Source of the DNA: Lachnospiraceae bacterium
GTDB lineage: Bacteria > Bacillota > Clostridia > Lachnospirales > Lachnospiraceae
DNA: 64,000 bases
Assembly: GCA_017463255.1 (NCBI GenBank)
Contig: JAFTPP010000013.1
Location: 124,001-188,000, forward strand
Direction of reading: 5' to 3'
Shown: in pieces, positions 17,258-26,074 of the stretch
Position numbering within the stretch: position 1 is the stretch's first letter
Layout: each line of letters starts with the position of its first letter
Translations under genes and position numbers: made by a program
Notes under the pieces: generated by a model
Databases searched by the model: none
What the model was told of the DNA's origin: nothing
What the model saw: the letters and a program-made list of their open reading frames with translations, nothing else

Positions 17258-18565
17258 ATGTTATTGATACAAAACGGATATATTGCAGACCCAAAATCCG
17301 GGACAGAAGGTGTTAAGGATATTTTAATCAGGGGAGAGCGGATTGAGGCAGTCGGAGAAGATTTGTTTACTGCCATCAAGGAAGGCAGATTTATGGAGTG
17401 TGAGTGTGCAGATACAACACTTCAAATCATCGATGCCACAGGACTTACGGTTTTGCCCGGACTGATTGATGTTCATACACATTTCAGAGATCCCGGATTT
17501 ACTTATAAAGAAGATATTATTACAGGAGCGGCTGCTGCGGCAAAGGGTGGTTTTACCACGGTGGTGCTTATGGCAAATACCAAACCTGTTGTAGATAATA
17601 TAGATACCTTAACTTATGTTCTTGACAAGGGGAAGACAACTCCCATCCGTGTCGAGAGCTGCGCAGCAGTAAGTTACGGCTTAAAGGGAGAAGAGATTAC
17701 GGATATGGAAAAGCTCTATTCCATAGGGGCGGCAGGATTTACCGATGACGGAATTCCCCTTATGGATGAAGAACTGGTACGACAGGCAATGCTTCGCACC
17801 CGTAAATTAAATGTACCCATCAGTTTTCATGAAGAAAATCCGAAACTGATTACCAATAACGGAGTGAATGCAGGAATTGCGTCTGCCCATTACGGCATTG
17901 GAGGGTCTCCAAGAGAGGCTGAGATAAGCCTTGTGGAAAGAGATTTAAAAATTGCTGTTGAAACGGATGCCATTATGGACGTTCAGCACATCAGTGCCAA
18001 GGAAACAGTGGAATTAATCCGTGAGGCCAAAAAGAAGAGTGCCAACATTCATGCGGAAGCATGTCCCCATCATTTTACTTTGACGGAGGAAGCGGTCATT
18101 GAGTACGGTACTCTTGCCAAGATGAATCCACCCCTTCGTACCGAAGAGGACAGACAGGCTATTATAGCGGGACTTTTAGACGGAACCATTGATATGATTG
18201 CCACAGATCACGCACCTCACAGCAAAGAAGAAAAGGATAAGCCCATTACAGAAGCCCCAAGCGGTATTATCGGACTTGAAACCGCATTCTCTTTGGCCTA
18301 TGAGGAACTGGTGGACAAGCATGGAATGTCCCTTGCAACCCTTGCAGACAGAATGAGCTATGCACCGGCTAAAATGTATGGCTTCGTAAAAAGAGGATAT
18401 ATCGAAGAAGGAGCTCTTGCAGACCTTGTGTTAATCGATACAAATGAGACTTGGATTGCGGGTGATTATGCATCAAAGTCATCCAATTCTCCATTTACCG
18501 GCAAAGAATTAAAGGCAGTTATCGTAAAGACCATCTGTGATGGTAAGATTGCTTACGAAAAATAA
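17258..18565 (+). CDS. pyrC: Dihydroorotase
   Basis: A 435-residue zinc amidohydrolase, the third step of pyrimidine synthesis (carbamoyl-aspartate to dihydroorotate). The class I signature GLIDVHTHFRDPGFTYKEDI gives metal-binding His-x-His and substrate Arg. Further motifs are MANTKPVVDN, the His metal ligands in DVQHISAKETVE and EACPHHF, and the catalytic Asp in IATDHAPHS. ATG 17258 is preferred to ATG 17234 because AAAGGAGA lies 8 bases upstream. It is the first gene of a pyrC-pyrK-pyrD run. Confidence 0.95.
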   Translation: MLLIQNGYIADPKSGTEGVKDILIRGERIEAVGEDLFTAIKEGRFMECECADTTLQIIDATGLTVLPGLIDVHTHFRDPGFTYKEDIITGAAAAAKGGFTTVVLMANTKPVVDNIDTLTYVLDKGKTTPIRVESCAAVSYGLKGEEITDMEKLYSIGAAGFTDDGIPLMDEELVRQAMLRTRKLNVPISFHEENPKLITNNGVNAGIASAHYGIGGSPREAEISLVERDLKIAVETDAIMDVQHISAKETVELIREAKKKSANIHAEACPHHFTLTEEAVIEYGTLAKMNPPLRTEEDRQAIIAGLLDGTIDMIATDHAPHSKEEKDKPITEAPSGIIGLETAFSLAYEELVDKHGMSLATLADRMSYAPAKMYGFVKRGYIEEGALADLVLIDTNETWIAGDYASKSSNSPFTGKELKAVIVKTICDGKIAYEK

Positions 18566-18592
18566 ATATTGTATCAGAATCAGGAGGCAAAT

Positions 18593-19372
18593 ATGTTAGG
18601 AAAGAAAAAAGTAAACGCCATTGTGGACAAGCAGGAAATGCTTATAGAGGGAATTTACGATATGTGGATTCGTACCGACCTTGCACAGATGGCAAAACCG
18701 GGACAATTTATCAGTGTTTATCCTAAGGATAAGAGTACACTTTTACCAAGACCCATCAGTATATGTGAGATTGATAAACCGGGTAACCGTTTGAGAATCG
18801 TATACAGAGTGGCAGGAAAAGGTACAACAGAATTCAGTAGCTATAAAGCAGGAGATACCATTTCAATTTTAGGAACCCTGGGAAACGGCTTCCCTGTAGA
18901 TGAGCTTAAAGATGTGAAAAAAGTAATGCTCATGGGTGGCGGTATCGGTATTCCTCCAATGTTAGAACTTGCTAAGCAGTTAAACTGTGAAAAAGATATT
19001 GTGGTAGGATATCGTAATGAAGATTTATTCTTAAATCAGGACCTTTGGAAACATGGTACTTTATATATTGCAACAGAAGACGGAAGTATCGGAACTAAAG
19101 GAAATGTCATGAATGCGGTAGCAGAAAAAGGCTTAAAGGCAGATGTTATCTGTGCCTGCGGCCCCATGCCCATGCTTCGTGCCATTAAACAGTATGCAAA
19201 AGAAAACGGAATCAAAGCATATATTTCCTTGGAAGAGAGAATGGCTTGCGGTGTGGGTGCCTGCTTAGGTTGTGTATGTAAGACAACTGAAGTGGATCAT
19301 CATTCACATGTTAATAATACAAGAATTTGTACCAACGGACCTGTGTTTGACGCAGAAGATGTAGATATTTAA
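18593..19372 (+). CDS. pyrK: Dihydroorotate dehydrogenase B, electron-transfer subunit
   Basis: A 259-residue FAD and [2Fe-2S] protein that passes electrons from PyrD to NAD+. The flavin-binding RPISIC block near residue 53, the nucleotide loop MGGGIGIPPMLELAKQL, CACGPMPMLRAI, and the cluster cysteines in ACGVGACLGCVCKT with a fourth in RICTNGPVFDAEDV are all visible. ATG 18593 has CAGGAGG eight bases upstream, while the longer frame from 18569 starts almost at the pyrC stop. The order pyrC-pyrK-pyrD with short gaps indicates one operon and a heterotetrameric type 1B dehydrogenase. Confidence 0.95.
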   Translation: MLGKKKVNAIVDKQEMLIEGIYDMWIRTDLAQMAKPGQFISVYPKDKSTLLPRPISICEIDKPGNRLRIVYRVAGKGTTEFSSYKAGDTISILGTLGNGFPVDELKDVKKVMLMGGGIGIPPMLELAKQLNCEKDIVVGYRNEDLFLNQDLWKHGTLYIATEDGSIGTKGNVMNAVAEKGLKADVICACGPMPMLRAIKQYAKENGIKAYISLEERMACGVGACLGCVCKTTEVDHHSHVNNTRICTNGPVFDAEDVDI

Positions 19373-19392
19373 GAAGGGAAGCAGGAATCATT

Positions 19393-20295
19393 ATGAATAC
19401 AAAGATAACAATTGCAGGCGTAGAATTTAAAAATCCCGTTATGACAGCGTCAGGTACTTTTGGTTCGGGAATGGAATACAGCCAATTTGTAGATTTGAAT
19501 AAATTAGGAGCGGTAGTTACCAAAGGTGTGGCCAATGTGCCGTGGCCCGGTAATCCTACTCCCCGAGTTGCAGAGACATATGGAGGTATGTTAAATGCCA
19601 TCGGACTTCAGAATCCGGGTATTGATGTGTTTATCGAAAGAGACTTACCTTTTTTACAGCAGTTTGATACACGCATCATCGTAAACGTTTGTGGAAAAAC
19701 CGTAGAAGATTACTTGGAGGTTGTGGAAAGATTAGGAGATGAAAAAGTGGATATGTTAGAAATTAATGTATCCTGTCCTAATGTAAAAGAGGGTGCCATT
19801 GCTTTTGGTCAAAAAGCAGATGCTCTTTACGACATTACCAAGGCAATTAAGGCAAAAGCAAAACAGCCGGTTATTATGAAATTAAGTCCTAATGTAACGG
19901 ATATTACAGAAATGGCTAAGGCAGCAGAGGCAGCAGGTGCGGACGCCCTTTCATTGATTAATACTATCACCGGTATGAAAATCGATATCAACAGAAGAAC
20001 CTTTGCCCTTGCGAATAAAACAGGCGGTCTTTCCGGTCCTGCCATTAAACCGGTAGCAGTCCGCATGGTATATCAGGTTGCGAATGCAGTACAGATTCCT
20101 ATTATCGGTATGGGTGGTATTGCAAATGCTGAGGATGCCATAGAGTTTATCCTTGCAGGTGCAAGCGCAGTGAGTATCGGTGCCATGAACTTTATTAATC
20201 CATATACAACTGTGGAAACTGTAGAAGGTATTGAAGCTTATATGCAAAAATATAATGTGGAAAATCTGACCGATTTAATTGGTGCAGTAAAATAA
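19393..20295 (+). CDS. pyrD: Dihydroorotate dehydrogenase B, catalytic subunit
   Basis: A 300-residue FMN TIM barrel that oxidises dihydroorotate to orotate together with PyrK. Typical class 1B blocks are FKNPVMTASGTFGSGMEY, KGVANVPWPGNPTPRVAET, the active-site loop EINVSCPNVKEG with the catalytic Cys, MKLSPNVTDI, NTITGMKIDI, GGLSGPAIKPVAVRM and IPIIGMGGIANAEDA. It follows pyrK by 20 bases and ends before a terminator. Length and start are standard. Confidence 0.96.
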   Translation: MNTKITIAGVEFKNPVMTASGTFGSGMEYSQFVDLNKLGAVVTKGVANVPWPGNPTPRVAETYGGMLNAIGLQNPGIDVFIERDLPFLQQFDTRIIVNVCGKTVEDYLEVVERLGDEKVDMLEINVSCPNVKEGAIAFGQKADALYDITKAIKAKAKQPVIMKLSPNVTDITEMAKAAEAAGADALSLINTITGMKIDINRRTFALANKTGGLSGPAIKPVAVRMVYQVANAVQIPIIGMGGIANAEDAIEFILAGASAVSIGAMNFINPYTTVETVEGIEAYMQKYNVENLTDLIGAVK

Positions 20296-20303
20296 GAATA
20301 AAC

Positions 20304-20351
20304 AAACCTCTCTTAGAATAGAATTTATTGAAAGTCTAAGGGAGGTTTTTT
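20304..20351 (+). terminator. Terminator after pyrD that contains the next gene's ribosome-binding site
   Basis: A 14-bp stem with one G-U pair, AAACCTCTCTTAGA (20304-20317) with TCTAAGGGAGGTTT (20335-20348), followed by T. GGAGG at 20341-20345 in the right arm lies 8 bases before ATG 20354, so the same bases serve as the downstream ribosome-binding site. Confidence 0.8.
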
Positions 20352-20353
20352 GT

Positions 20354-21913
20354 ATGGAACTATTACGGAAAAACATACATATGGATTGTATAAAAAACAA
20401 AACTGTCATTCAGACAACAATTGAAGATGATGTTAATATTTCCGACGCAAAACCGGATGTTACTTCCGTTTTATTGGAAAAGGGAGAACTGGTTTTTGAT
20501 GAGATAAAAGTAACCCAGGATCATGTACTTTTGAGAGGAAAGCTGCAGTATGCATTTTTGTATTCGTCAGTGGAAGGAGAACGCCAGTTATATGAAATGA
20601 AAGGCGCAATACACTTTGAAGAACATGTAAACATGGACGGACTGAGGGCCGGGGATGATGTGACGGTTTCCTATGTTATGGAAGACTTATCCGTAACTCT
20701 GATTAATTCAAGAAAGGTTAGCATCAGAAGCTTAAATTCCATTACCCTTTCAGCCTGTACTATAAAAGACATCAGCGTTCCTATTGAAATAAAGGATAAT
20801 AATCATCTGGAATACCGTCATAACAGGATTGAGACCTTAGAACTGGCTGTTATGAAAAAAGATGTATTCCGGATGAAGGATGAAATCGAAATTCCAAAGA
20901 GTCTTCCCAATATTCAGGAAATTGTGTGGGATCAGGTGTCTTTAAACTGGATTGATTTTCGAATGCAGGATGGAAAAATTGGTGTTCAGGGTGAAGTAAA
21001 CGTCTTTTTCTTATATGAGGGAGTCGGGGATGGCGGTCCTTTAAGATATTATGAAAATATGCACTCCTTTAGCAGTAGTATTCCCTGTTCTGAAGCAAAA
21101 GAGGGGATGATTCCGTTAATTTCCCATAAGGTAGCCGGTAAAGAAATATCAGTCAGGGAAGATTATGACGGGGAAGAGCGTATTGTAGGCATTGATATGA
21201 ATATCGACTTGGATATTAAGGCTTATGAAGAAATCAAAACCGGAATGATTAGTGATATCTACGGAGTCAGCCATGATGTTTTATGCACGGTAAGCAATGT
21301 TAATTTTAAGAATCTGGTGACACGTAATACCTTAAAGCAACGAATGGTAGAGCGTATGAGGGTAGCAGGGGAAGATAACCGGATTATGCAGATTTTACAT
21401 AGCAGGGGCGAAGTCATTGTGGATGAGATGGAAGTGGTAGAGGATGGCATCAGGGTAGAAGGAAGTGTAGGTGTTTTCATTCTTTATATCAGCAATGATG
21501 ATAATGATGCATATCATACCATCCGCGGAAATATTCCTTTTTCTTATGTGATTGATGCGGTGGGAATTACCCCTGAATGCAGTTTTGATGTAGTGCCGTC
21601 GGTAGAGCAGATAAACGTCATGATGGTAGACAGTGAACAGGTGGATGTGAAACTGGTATTGAGTTTTTTAACCACCGTATTTAAGTACAAGGAAGCGGAT
21701 GTCATTGAAGAACTTGATATGAAAGAATTGGATATAAAAACCGTAAATGAGTTGCCGGGCATGGTAATTTATGTGGTAAAAGAGGGAGATACCTTATGGC
21801 AAATCGGTAAAAAGTATTATGTGCCGGTAGAGAGAATCAAAGAGCTTAACGGACTTACCACGGATGAGATTATGCCGGGGGATAAGCTTCTTATTGTCAA
21901 AGAATTCGTATAG
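20354..21913 (+). CDS. SPOCS (DUF3794) repeat protein with C-terminal LysM
   Basis: A 519-residue protein without a signal peptide. Three repeated modules of about 120 residues, each with the pattern D...V.GK/GEV.V..LY... (for example VLLRGKLQYAFLYSSVEGE, IGVQGEVNVFFLYEGVG, IRVEGSVGVFILYISNDD), match the SPOCS/DUF3794 domain of clostridial spore-surface proteins. The last 45 residues, YVVKEGDTLWQIGKKYYVP...LNGLTTDEIMPGDKLLIV, are a clear LysM peptidoglycan-binding module. Homologues with this architecture are associated with spore coat or cortex assembly. No sigma-E or sigma-K promoter was identified by eye; the ribosome-binding site is inside the pyrD terminator. Confidence 0.85.
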   Translation: MELLRKNIHMDCIKNKTVIQTTIEDDVNISDAKPDVTSVLLEKGELVFDEIKVTQDHVLLRGKLQYAFLYSSVEGERQLYEMKGAIHFEEHVNMDGLRAGDDVTVSYVMEDLSVTLINSRKVSIRSLNSITLSACTIKDISVPIEIKDNNHLEYRHNRIETLELAVMKKDVFRMKDEIEIPKSLPNIQEIVWDQVSLNWIDFRMQDGKIGVQGEVNVFFLYEGVGDGGPLRYYENMHSFSSSIPCSEAKEGMIPLISHKVAGKEISVREDYDGEERIVGIDMNIDLDIKAYEEIKTGMISDIYGVSHDVLCTVSNVNFKNLVTRNTLKQRMVERMRVAGEDNRIMQILHSRGEVIVDEMEVVEDGIRVEGSVGVFILYISNDDNDAYHTIRGNIPFSYVIDAVGITPECSFDVVPSVEQINVMMVDSEQVDVKLVLSFLTTVFKYKEADVIEELDMKELDIKTVNELPGMVIYVVKEGDTLWQIGKKYYVPVERIKELNGLTTDEIMPGDKLLIVKEFV

Positions 21914-21932
21914 ATTTTTTATTGCAAAAACA

Positions 21933-21965
21933 AAAGCACAGGACCTTTTTAGGTACCTGTGCTTT
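21933..21965. terminator. Bidirectional terminator
   Basis: AAAGCACAGG (21933-21942) pairs with CCTGTGCTTT (21956-21965). It lies between converging genes; the minus-strand reading continues into a U-rich tail. Confidence 0.8.
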
Positions 21966-21990
21966 CGCATGGTTATTGTTAGGGTAGTAA

Positions 21991-22596
21991 TTAGTTGCCT
22001 TCAATTTCTGATGAACCATCTTTATTCATCAATTCATCAAACTTACTCATAACAGAATCATATGTCTTATAAGAGATTTCCGGAAGCTCGCCGCCCCAGA
22101 TTTCTTCTGCTTTTCCAAAGCCTTTTTCAAATGCAGCTTTCATTTCCCCAAGCTTTGTCTCGTCTCCGTTACAAAGTGCAACGGCAAAATCGATAATACG
22201 GTCTGAAGTCTGGTTAACACCCCAGTAACCGTCTTCTGAGATTTCTTCTTTTGCCTTATCTGCAGTAGCCTGATCCACAGTAAAGTCGCCACTTGCAAGA
22301 AGACTCCAGATATCATTAAACTGCTTAGATGCTCCGGCCTGTTTGGTAAGCATTTCAGTTACAATGTTCTGTAACTGCTGTGTTCTCATTTCCAAATCCT
22401 GCTGCATCTGCTTTACAATAGCTGAATTATCTTTTTTGGTAACAGCTTCTTTGGTTACTGTAGATTCATATACAACACCGGCATTTGCCTGGGACTGGTT
22501 ACCGTCTTTGGCAACTTCCTGAGTCTGCTTGGAAGTTTTGTTGTAAGATGAATAAACATCTTTGGTGGATATGCCTGTAATTCCGTTTACGCTCAT
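21991..22596 (-). CDS. SigD-regulated hypothetical protein
   Basis: A 201-residue protein with no signal peptide or membrane span. The N terminus MSVNGITGISTKDVYSSYN is reminiscent of short flagellar or export-associated proteins. A predicted coiled coil covers IVKQMQQDLEMRTQQLQNIVTEML, and the C-terminal half contains GYWGVNQTSDRIIDFAVALCNGDETKL. An AAGGAGG site precedes ATG 22596, and a SigD promoter lies about 50 bases upstream, so it belongs with motility genes. It is likely present in motile relatives, but I cannot name it. Filament, rod or cell-wall association is only a guess. Confidence 0.75.
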   Translation of the reverse strand: MSVNGITGISTKDVYSSYNKTSKQTQEVAKDGNQSQANAGVVYESTVTKEAVTKKDNSAIVKQMQQDLEMRTQQLQNIVTEMLTKQAGASKQFNDIWSLLASGDFTVDQATADKAKEEISEDGYWGVNQTSDRIIDFAVALCNGDETKLGEMKAAFEKGFGKAEEIWGGELPEISYKTYDSVMSKFDELMNKDGSSEIEGN

Positions 22597-22642
22597 ATTA
22601 AACCCTCCTTGGTATAATGATAAGATTCTAGTTTCGTTAATA

Positions 22643-22670
22643 TTATCGGTTCATCATGAAGAATACTTTA
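22643..22670 (-). promoter_or_regulatory. SigD/FliA promoter
   Basis: Read on the minus strand: TAAAGTAT, 12 bases, ACCGATAA. The TAAA to (G)CCGATAA spacing of 16 bases is within the SigD range. It lies 47 bases before the start at 22596. Confidence 0.8.
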
Positions 22671-22719
22671 TAGGTTGCATTGATTTTTTATAGCAAATTG
22701 TATATAATTAAGTACAATC

Positions 22720-22730
22720 ATGTATACAAT
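22720..22730. promoter_or_regulatory. Possible GntR-family operator before ispE-gntR
   Basis: ATGTATACAAT contains the palindrome TGTATACA, the type bound by FadR-subfamily GntR regulators. Related half-sites (TTGTATATA, AGTACAAT, GAATACAAA, GAGTACAAAC) surround it at 22699-22760. The gntR gene is second in the operon that starts here, suggesting autoregulation. Confidence 0.4.
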
Positions 22731-22803
22731 GTGCAATTTGAATACAAAATGAGTACAAACCGGTGTTGGTTTGATGTTTTATAAAGAGGTTAATGGACGG
22801 ATT

Positions 22804-23676
22804 ATGGTTATTTCGAGAAATGCTTATGGAAAAATCAATTTGGGTTTAGATGTTATCCGTAAAAGACCGGATGGCTATCATGATTTGCGTATGATTATGC
22901 AGACTGTGGATTTGTACGATACCCTTACTTTTGAAAAACAACCACAGGGAATCAGTCTTAGTATTGACAATCAGGAGTTACCGGTTGATGAGAATAATCT
23001 AATCTACAAAGCTGCGAAGCTAATGACAGATACTTACGGAATTGACGGCGGTGTGAAGATTACCTTAAATAAGAGAATTCCCATTGCAGCAGGCATGGCA
23101 GGGGGAAGCACGGACGCGGCAGCTACCTTAAAGGGAATGCGTGATTTGTACGGGCTTATGGTTTCTGATGAGGAGTTATGCCGGATTGGAGTAAAAATAG
23201 GTGCGGATGTGCCGTATTGTGTGATGGGCGGAACTTATCTTGCAGAAGGAATCGGGGAAGTTCTTACCAAGTTACCTATGCCACCGAAAGCAGTTCTTCT
23301 TTTGGCAAAACCGGACATTAATGTTTCTACAGCATTTGTATACGGTAATTTAAAATTAACAGAAAAGACTTATCATCCGGATATTGATACGCAGATAGAT
23401 GCCCTTCATAAGGGAGATTTGCAGGATTTGGTAGCAAATATGGGAAATGTGCTTGAAAGTGTTACGGCACCTGCTCATCCGGTTATTGGGAAGATTGAGC
23501 AGATTATGAGAGAATGTGGGGCCATGGGTGCTATGATGAGCGGAAGCGGTCCTACGGTATTTGGTATTTTTACAGAGGAAGAGACAGCAAAGAAGGCGTA
23601 TGATGTGTTAATAGCGCAAGGGATGACACAGGTTTATATTTCTTCTTTTATCAATTTTGAAAGTACGGAGGTTTAG
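22804..23676 (+). CDS. ispE: 4-diphosphocytidyl-2-C-methyl-D-erythritol kinase
   Basis: A 290-residue GHMP kinase of the methylerythritol phosphate isoprenoid pathway. The start region RNAYGKINLGLDVIRKRPDGYHDL, the phosphate loop IPIAAGMAGGSTDAAATLKG, IGADVPYCVMGGTYLAEGIGE and the C-terminal GAMMSGSGPTVFGIF are all diagnostic. ATG 22804 is chosen because the AYGKINLG block then begins at residue 6, as in relatives; its ribosome site is weak, and TTG/ATG at 22771/22774 remain possible. A GntR regulator follows one base after the stop, sharing the transcript. Confidence 0.93.
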   Translation: MVISRNAYGKINLGLDVIRKRPDGYHDLRMIMQTVDLYDTLTFEKQPQGISLSIDNQELPVDENNLIYKAAKLMTDTYGIDGGVKITLNKRIPIAAGMAGGSTDAAATLKGMRDLYGLMVSDEELCRIGVKIGADVPYCVMGGTYLAEGIGEVLTKLPMPPKAVLLLAKPDINVSTAFVYGNLKLTEKTYHPDIDTQIDALHKGDLQDLVANMGNVLESVTAPAHPVIGKIEQIMRECGAMGAMMSGSGPTVFGIFTEEETAKKAYDVLIAQGMTQVYISSFINFESTEV

Positions 23677-23677
23677 T

Positions 23678-24358
23678 ATGGGTCAGGATATGTATGTGAA
23701 TATGGATGAATTTCTGCCGTTACGTGATGTGGTATTTAAGACCTTACGTCAGGCTATTTTAAAGGGAGAGTTAAAGCCCGGTGAGCGTTTGATGGAGATT
23801 CATCTGGCAAACAAGTTAGGGGTTAGCCGTACTCCCATAAGAGAAGCCATCCGTATGTTGGAATTGGAAGGCCTTGTTATTATGATTCCAAGGCGCGGTG
23901 CTGAGGTTGCGCAGATTACGGAAAAGAATATGAAGGATGTTCTGGAAGTAAGAAAGTCCTTAGATGCATTGTCTGTCCAGCTTGCCTGCGAACGCATTAC
24001 CGAGGAAGAAAAGGTGGCTTTAAAGGCAGCAAAAGAAGCTTTTGAAAAGGCTACGGAGACCAAGGATGTTACAGTTATTGCGGCAGCAGACGTAAAGTTT
24101 CATGATATTATTATTGAAGCAGCGGGGAATGCCAAGCTCACCCAGATGATTAACAATCTGGCAGAGCAGATGTACCGTTATCGTTTTGAGTATTTAAAAG
24201 ATGTAAGCGGACATGAGCGGATTATCAAAGAACATCAGGAAATCTATGATTCCATTATGAATGCAGATGTGGAAGGAGCATTAGCAGCATCCGGTAAGCA
24301 TATTGATAATCAGGAAACTTCTATTATCCGTCAGTTAAAGTTGGATATTGTAAGATAA
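23678..24358 (+). CDS. GntR-family regulator, FadR/FCD type
   Basis: A 226-residue regulator. The N-terminal winged helix contains LRQAILKGELKPGERLMEIHLANKLGVSRTPIREAIRMLELEGLV, the GntR signature. The C-terminal all-helical FCD ligand domain has the usual metal-site pattern, with Asp/His in DVKFHDIIIEAAGN and His in HERIIKEHQEIYDSI and GKHIDNQE. CGGAGG precedes ATG 23678, which begins one base after the ispE stop. FCD regulators usually sense small carboxylic or sugar acids; the effector is unknown. It likely binds the TGTATACA site upstream of ispE. Confidence 0.9.
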   Translation: MGQDMYVNMDEFLPLRDVVFKTLRQAILKGELKPGERLMEIHLANKLGVSRTPIREAIRMLELEGLVIMIPRRGAEVAQITEKNMKDVLEVRKSLDALSVQLACERITEEEKVALKAAKEAFEKATETKDVTVIAAADVKFHDIIIEAAGNAKLTQMINNLAEQMYRYRFEYLKDVSGHERIIKEHQEIYDSIMNADVEGALAASGKHIDNQETSIIRQLKLDIVR

Positions 24359-24441
24359 ATATAAATGATTAAGTTCTCTTTTTATGGATAGACTCTAAGT
24401 GTAAGAAAGCTTAGATAAGAGGCAAATAGCAGGGAGGACTT

Positions 24442-24759
24442 ATGAATCAGAAAACAAAGTGGAAAGAGTTTATTATATTGGTAGCGTTTACCGTATCTTT
24501 TTGGGGTATCTTTTATCCGAATTTTTCCTTGACGGAAGATGTATGTGTGATAAGATATGAAGATGGCAGCAGGGTAGAGATAGAAGACTTAAATGAAGAA
24601 GCCTTGCAGGAATTGTTAGACAAGGAACTTATCTCAAAAAAAGAGTATGAAAGGCTGTCGGAAAAGATAGATAAACCCACTACTTACATGGATTTGCGAG
24701 AACACAAGGTTACATATAAGAGTAAGTTGTTTGAGTGGATAAAAAGAATGATAAGATAG
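24442..24759 (+). CDS. Small membrane-anchored hypothetical protein
   Basis: A 105-residue protein with one N-terminal hydrophobic span (FIILVAFTVSFWGIFYPNF), which could also be an uncleaved signal anchor, followed by an acidic then basic soluble tail. A ribosome site (GGGAGG) lies 7 bases upstream. murI begins 13 bases after its stop, so the two are probably co-transcribed. No family recognised. The clear ribosome site and tight spacing support a real gene. Confidence 0.65.
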   Translation: MNQKTKWKEFIILVAFTVSFWGIFYPNFSLTEDVCVIRYEDGSRVEIEDLNEEALQELLDKELISKKEYERLSEKIDKPTTYMDLREHKVTYKSKLFEWIKRMIR

Positions 24760-24772
24760 ATTGGAGATTAGC

Positions 24773-25612
24773 ATGTCATTAGATATGAATCTTTTAGACG
24801 CCCAGGCACCCATCGGGGTATTTGATTCAGGTGTAGGCGGTCTTACGGTAGTCAAAGAAATCATGCATCAGATTCCGAATGAGAGAATCGTATATTTTGG
24901 GGATACAGCCCGTGTTCCTTACGGAAGTAAGTCCAAGGACACCATAACCCGTTATTCCAGACAGATTGCTCATTTTTTGGAAACCCAGAAGGTAAAAGCA
25001 ATTGTGGTTGCCTGTAATACGGCCAGTGCTTATGCCTTAGAGGATTTGGAAAAAGAAATCAGTGTGCCGATGATTGGTGTGGTAAAGCCGGGTGCCAAGG
25101 TGGCAACGGAAACTACCCGTAACGGTAAGGTGGGGGTTATTGCTACGGAAGGAACCATTGGCAGTAAGATTTATTCCCAGTACATAAATCAAATCACAAA
25201 AGATATTAAGGTAATCGGCAAAGCATGTCCTCTTTTTGTTCCTCTTGTGGAGGAAGGACTGTTGCAGGACCCTGTAACGGATGAAATTGCAAGAAGATAT
25301 TTGGCAGAGCTTATTGATATTGGAATTGACACATTGATTTTAGGATGTACTCATTATCCTTTAATCCGTTCTACCATACAAAAGATAATGGGAGACGCAG
25401 TAACTTTAGTAAATCCTGCATACGAAACAGCAAGAGAGTTAAAAGAGTTACTGGAAAAGAGAAATCTATTGAATGACAAACCGATTTTGCTGGGAGAAGA
25501 CGGACACCGTTTCTTTGTCAGCGATGCTGCAGATAAGTTTAAGGTGTTTGCAAATTCAATTTTGAAGTACGGTATTTTATCAGCCAAAGTAGTTGATGCC
25601 GGTGATTATTAG
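24773..25612 (+). CDS. murI: Glutamate racemase
   Basis: A 279-residue enzyme making D-glutamate for peptidoglycan. Both catalytic cysteines are in their usual contexts: AIVVACNTASAYAL near residue 80 and LILGCTHYPLI near residue 190. The N-terminal PIGVFDSGVGGLTV and YFGDTARVPYGSKS blocks are diagnostic. ATG 24773 has GGAG at 24763-24766; the longer frame starting at 24761 lacks support. It is followed by a DUF1934 gene 18 bases later. Confidence 0.95.
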   Translation: MSLDMNLLDAQAPIGVFDSGVGGLTVVKEIMHQIPNERIVYFGDTARVPYGSKSKDTITRYSRQIAHFLETQKVKAIVVACNTASAYALEDLEKEISVPMIGVVKPGAKVATETTRNGKVGVIATEGTIGSKIYSQYINQITKDIKVIGKACPLFVPLVEEGLLQDPVTDEIARRYLAELIDIGIDTLILGCTHYPLIRSTIQKIMGDAVTLVNPAYETARELKELLEKRNLLNDKPILLGEDGHRFFVSDAADKFKVFANSILKYGILSAKVVDAGDY

Positions 25613-25630
25613 TCGGAATGGAGACATTTT

Positions 25631-26074
25631 ATGACCAAGGATGTATTAGTAGCCATTAAGGGTCTTCAGTTTGAAGGCGATATGGATGCGGAAGCAATTG
25701 AAGTAATTAATAAAGGTGAATATTATAAAAAGAACGAAGGACACTATGTTATTTTTGATGAAGTGACAGAAGGCTTTAAGGAAAAGACCAAGAATATTCT
25801 TCATGTCAAGGGCGATTCTGTGGAATTAACAAAGCGTGGTCTTGTGAATGTGCATATGTCTTTTGAAGAAAATAAGAAGAACATGACCCAGTATTCCACA
25901 CCCTATGGTAATATTATGATAGGGATTGATACAAAGAGTATTAAGATGGAGGAAAAAGAGGACCGGTTGCAGATAGGAATTGAGTATGCACTGGAGCTTA
26001 ACTATGAACATTTCGCAGACTGTAATATTGAAATGGATATCAGATCAAAAAATAAAGGAGCAATGCTTGTGTAG
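25631..26074 (+). CDS. DUF1934-family protein (YwiB-like)
   Basis: A 147-residue protein with the pattern of the DUF1934 beta-barrel family: alternating strands, YYKKNEGHYVIFDE, VKGDSVELTKRG, and the conserved MTQYSTPYGNIMIGIDTKSI. Family proteins are small, lipocalin/calycin-like and of unknown function. It sits 18 bases after murI and ends in a terminator whose left arm lies within its last codons. Confidence 0.85.
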   Translation: MTKDVLVAIKGLQFEGDMDAEAIEVINKGEYYKKNEGHYVIFDEVTEGFKEKTKNILHVKGDSVELTKRGLVNVHMSFEENKKNMTQYSTPYGNIMIGIDTKSIKMEEKEDRLQIGIEYALELNYEHFADCNIEMDIRSKNKGAMLV

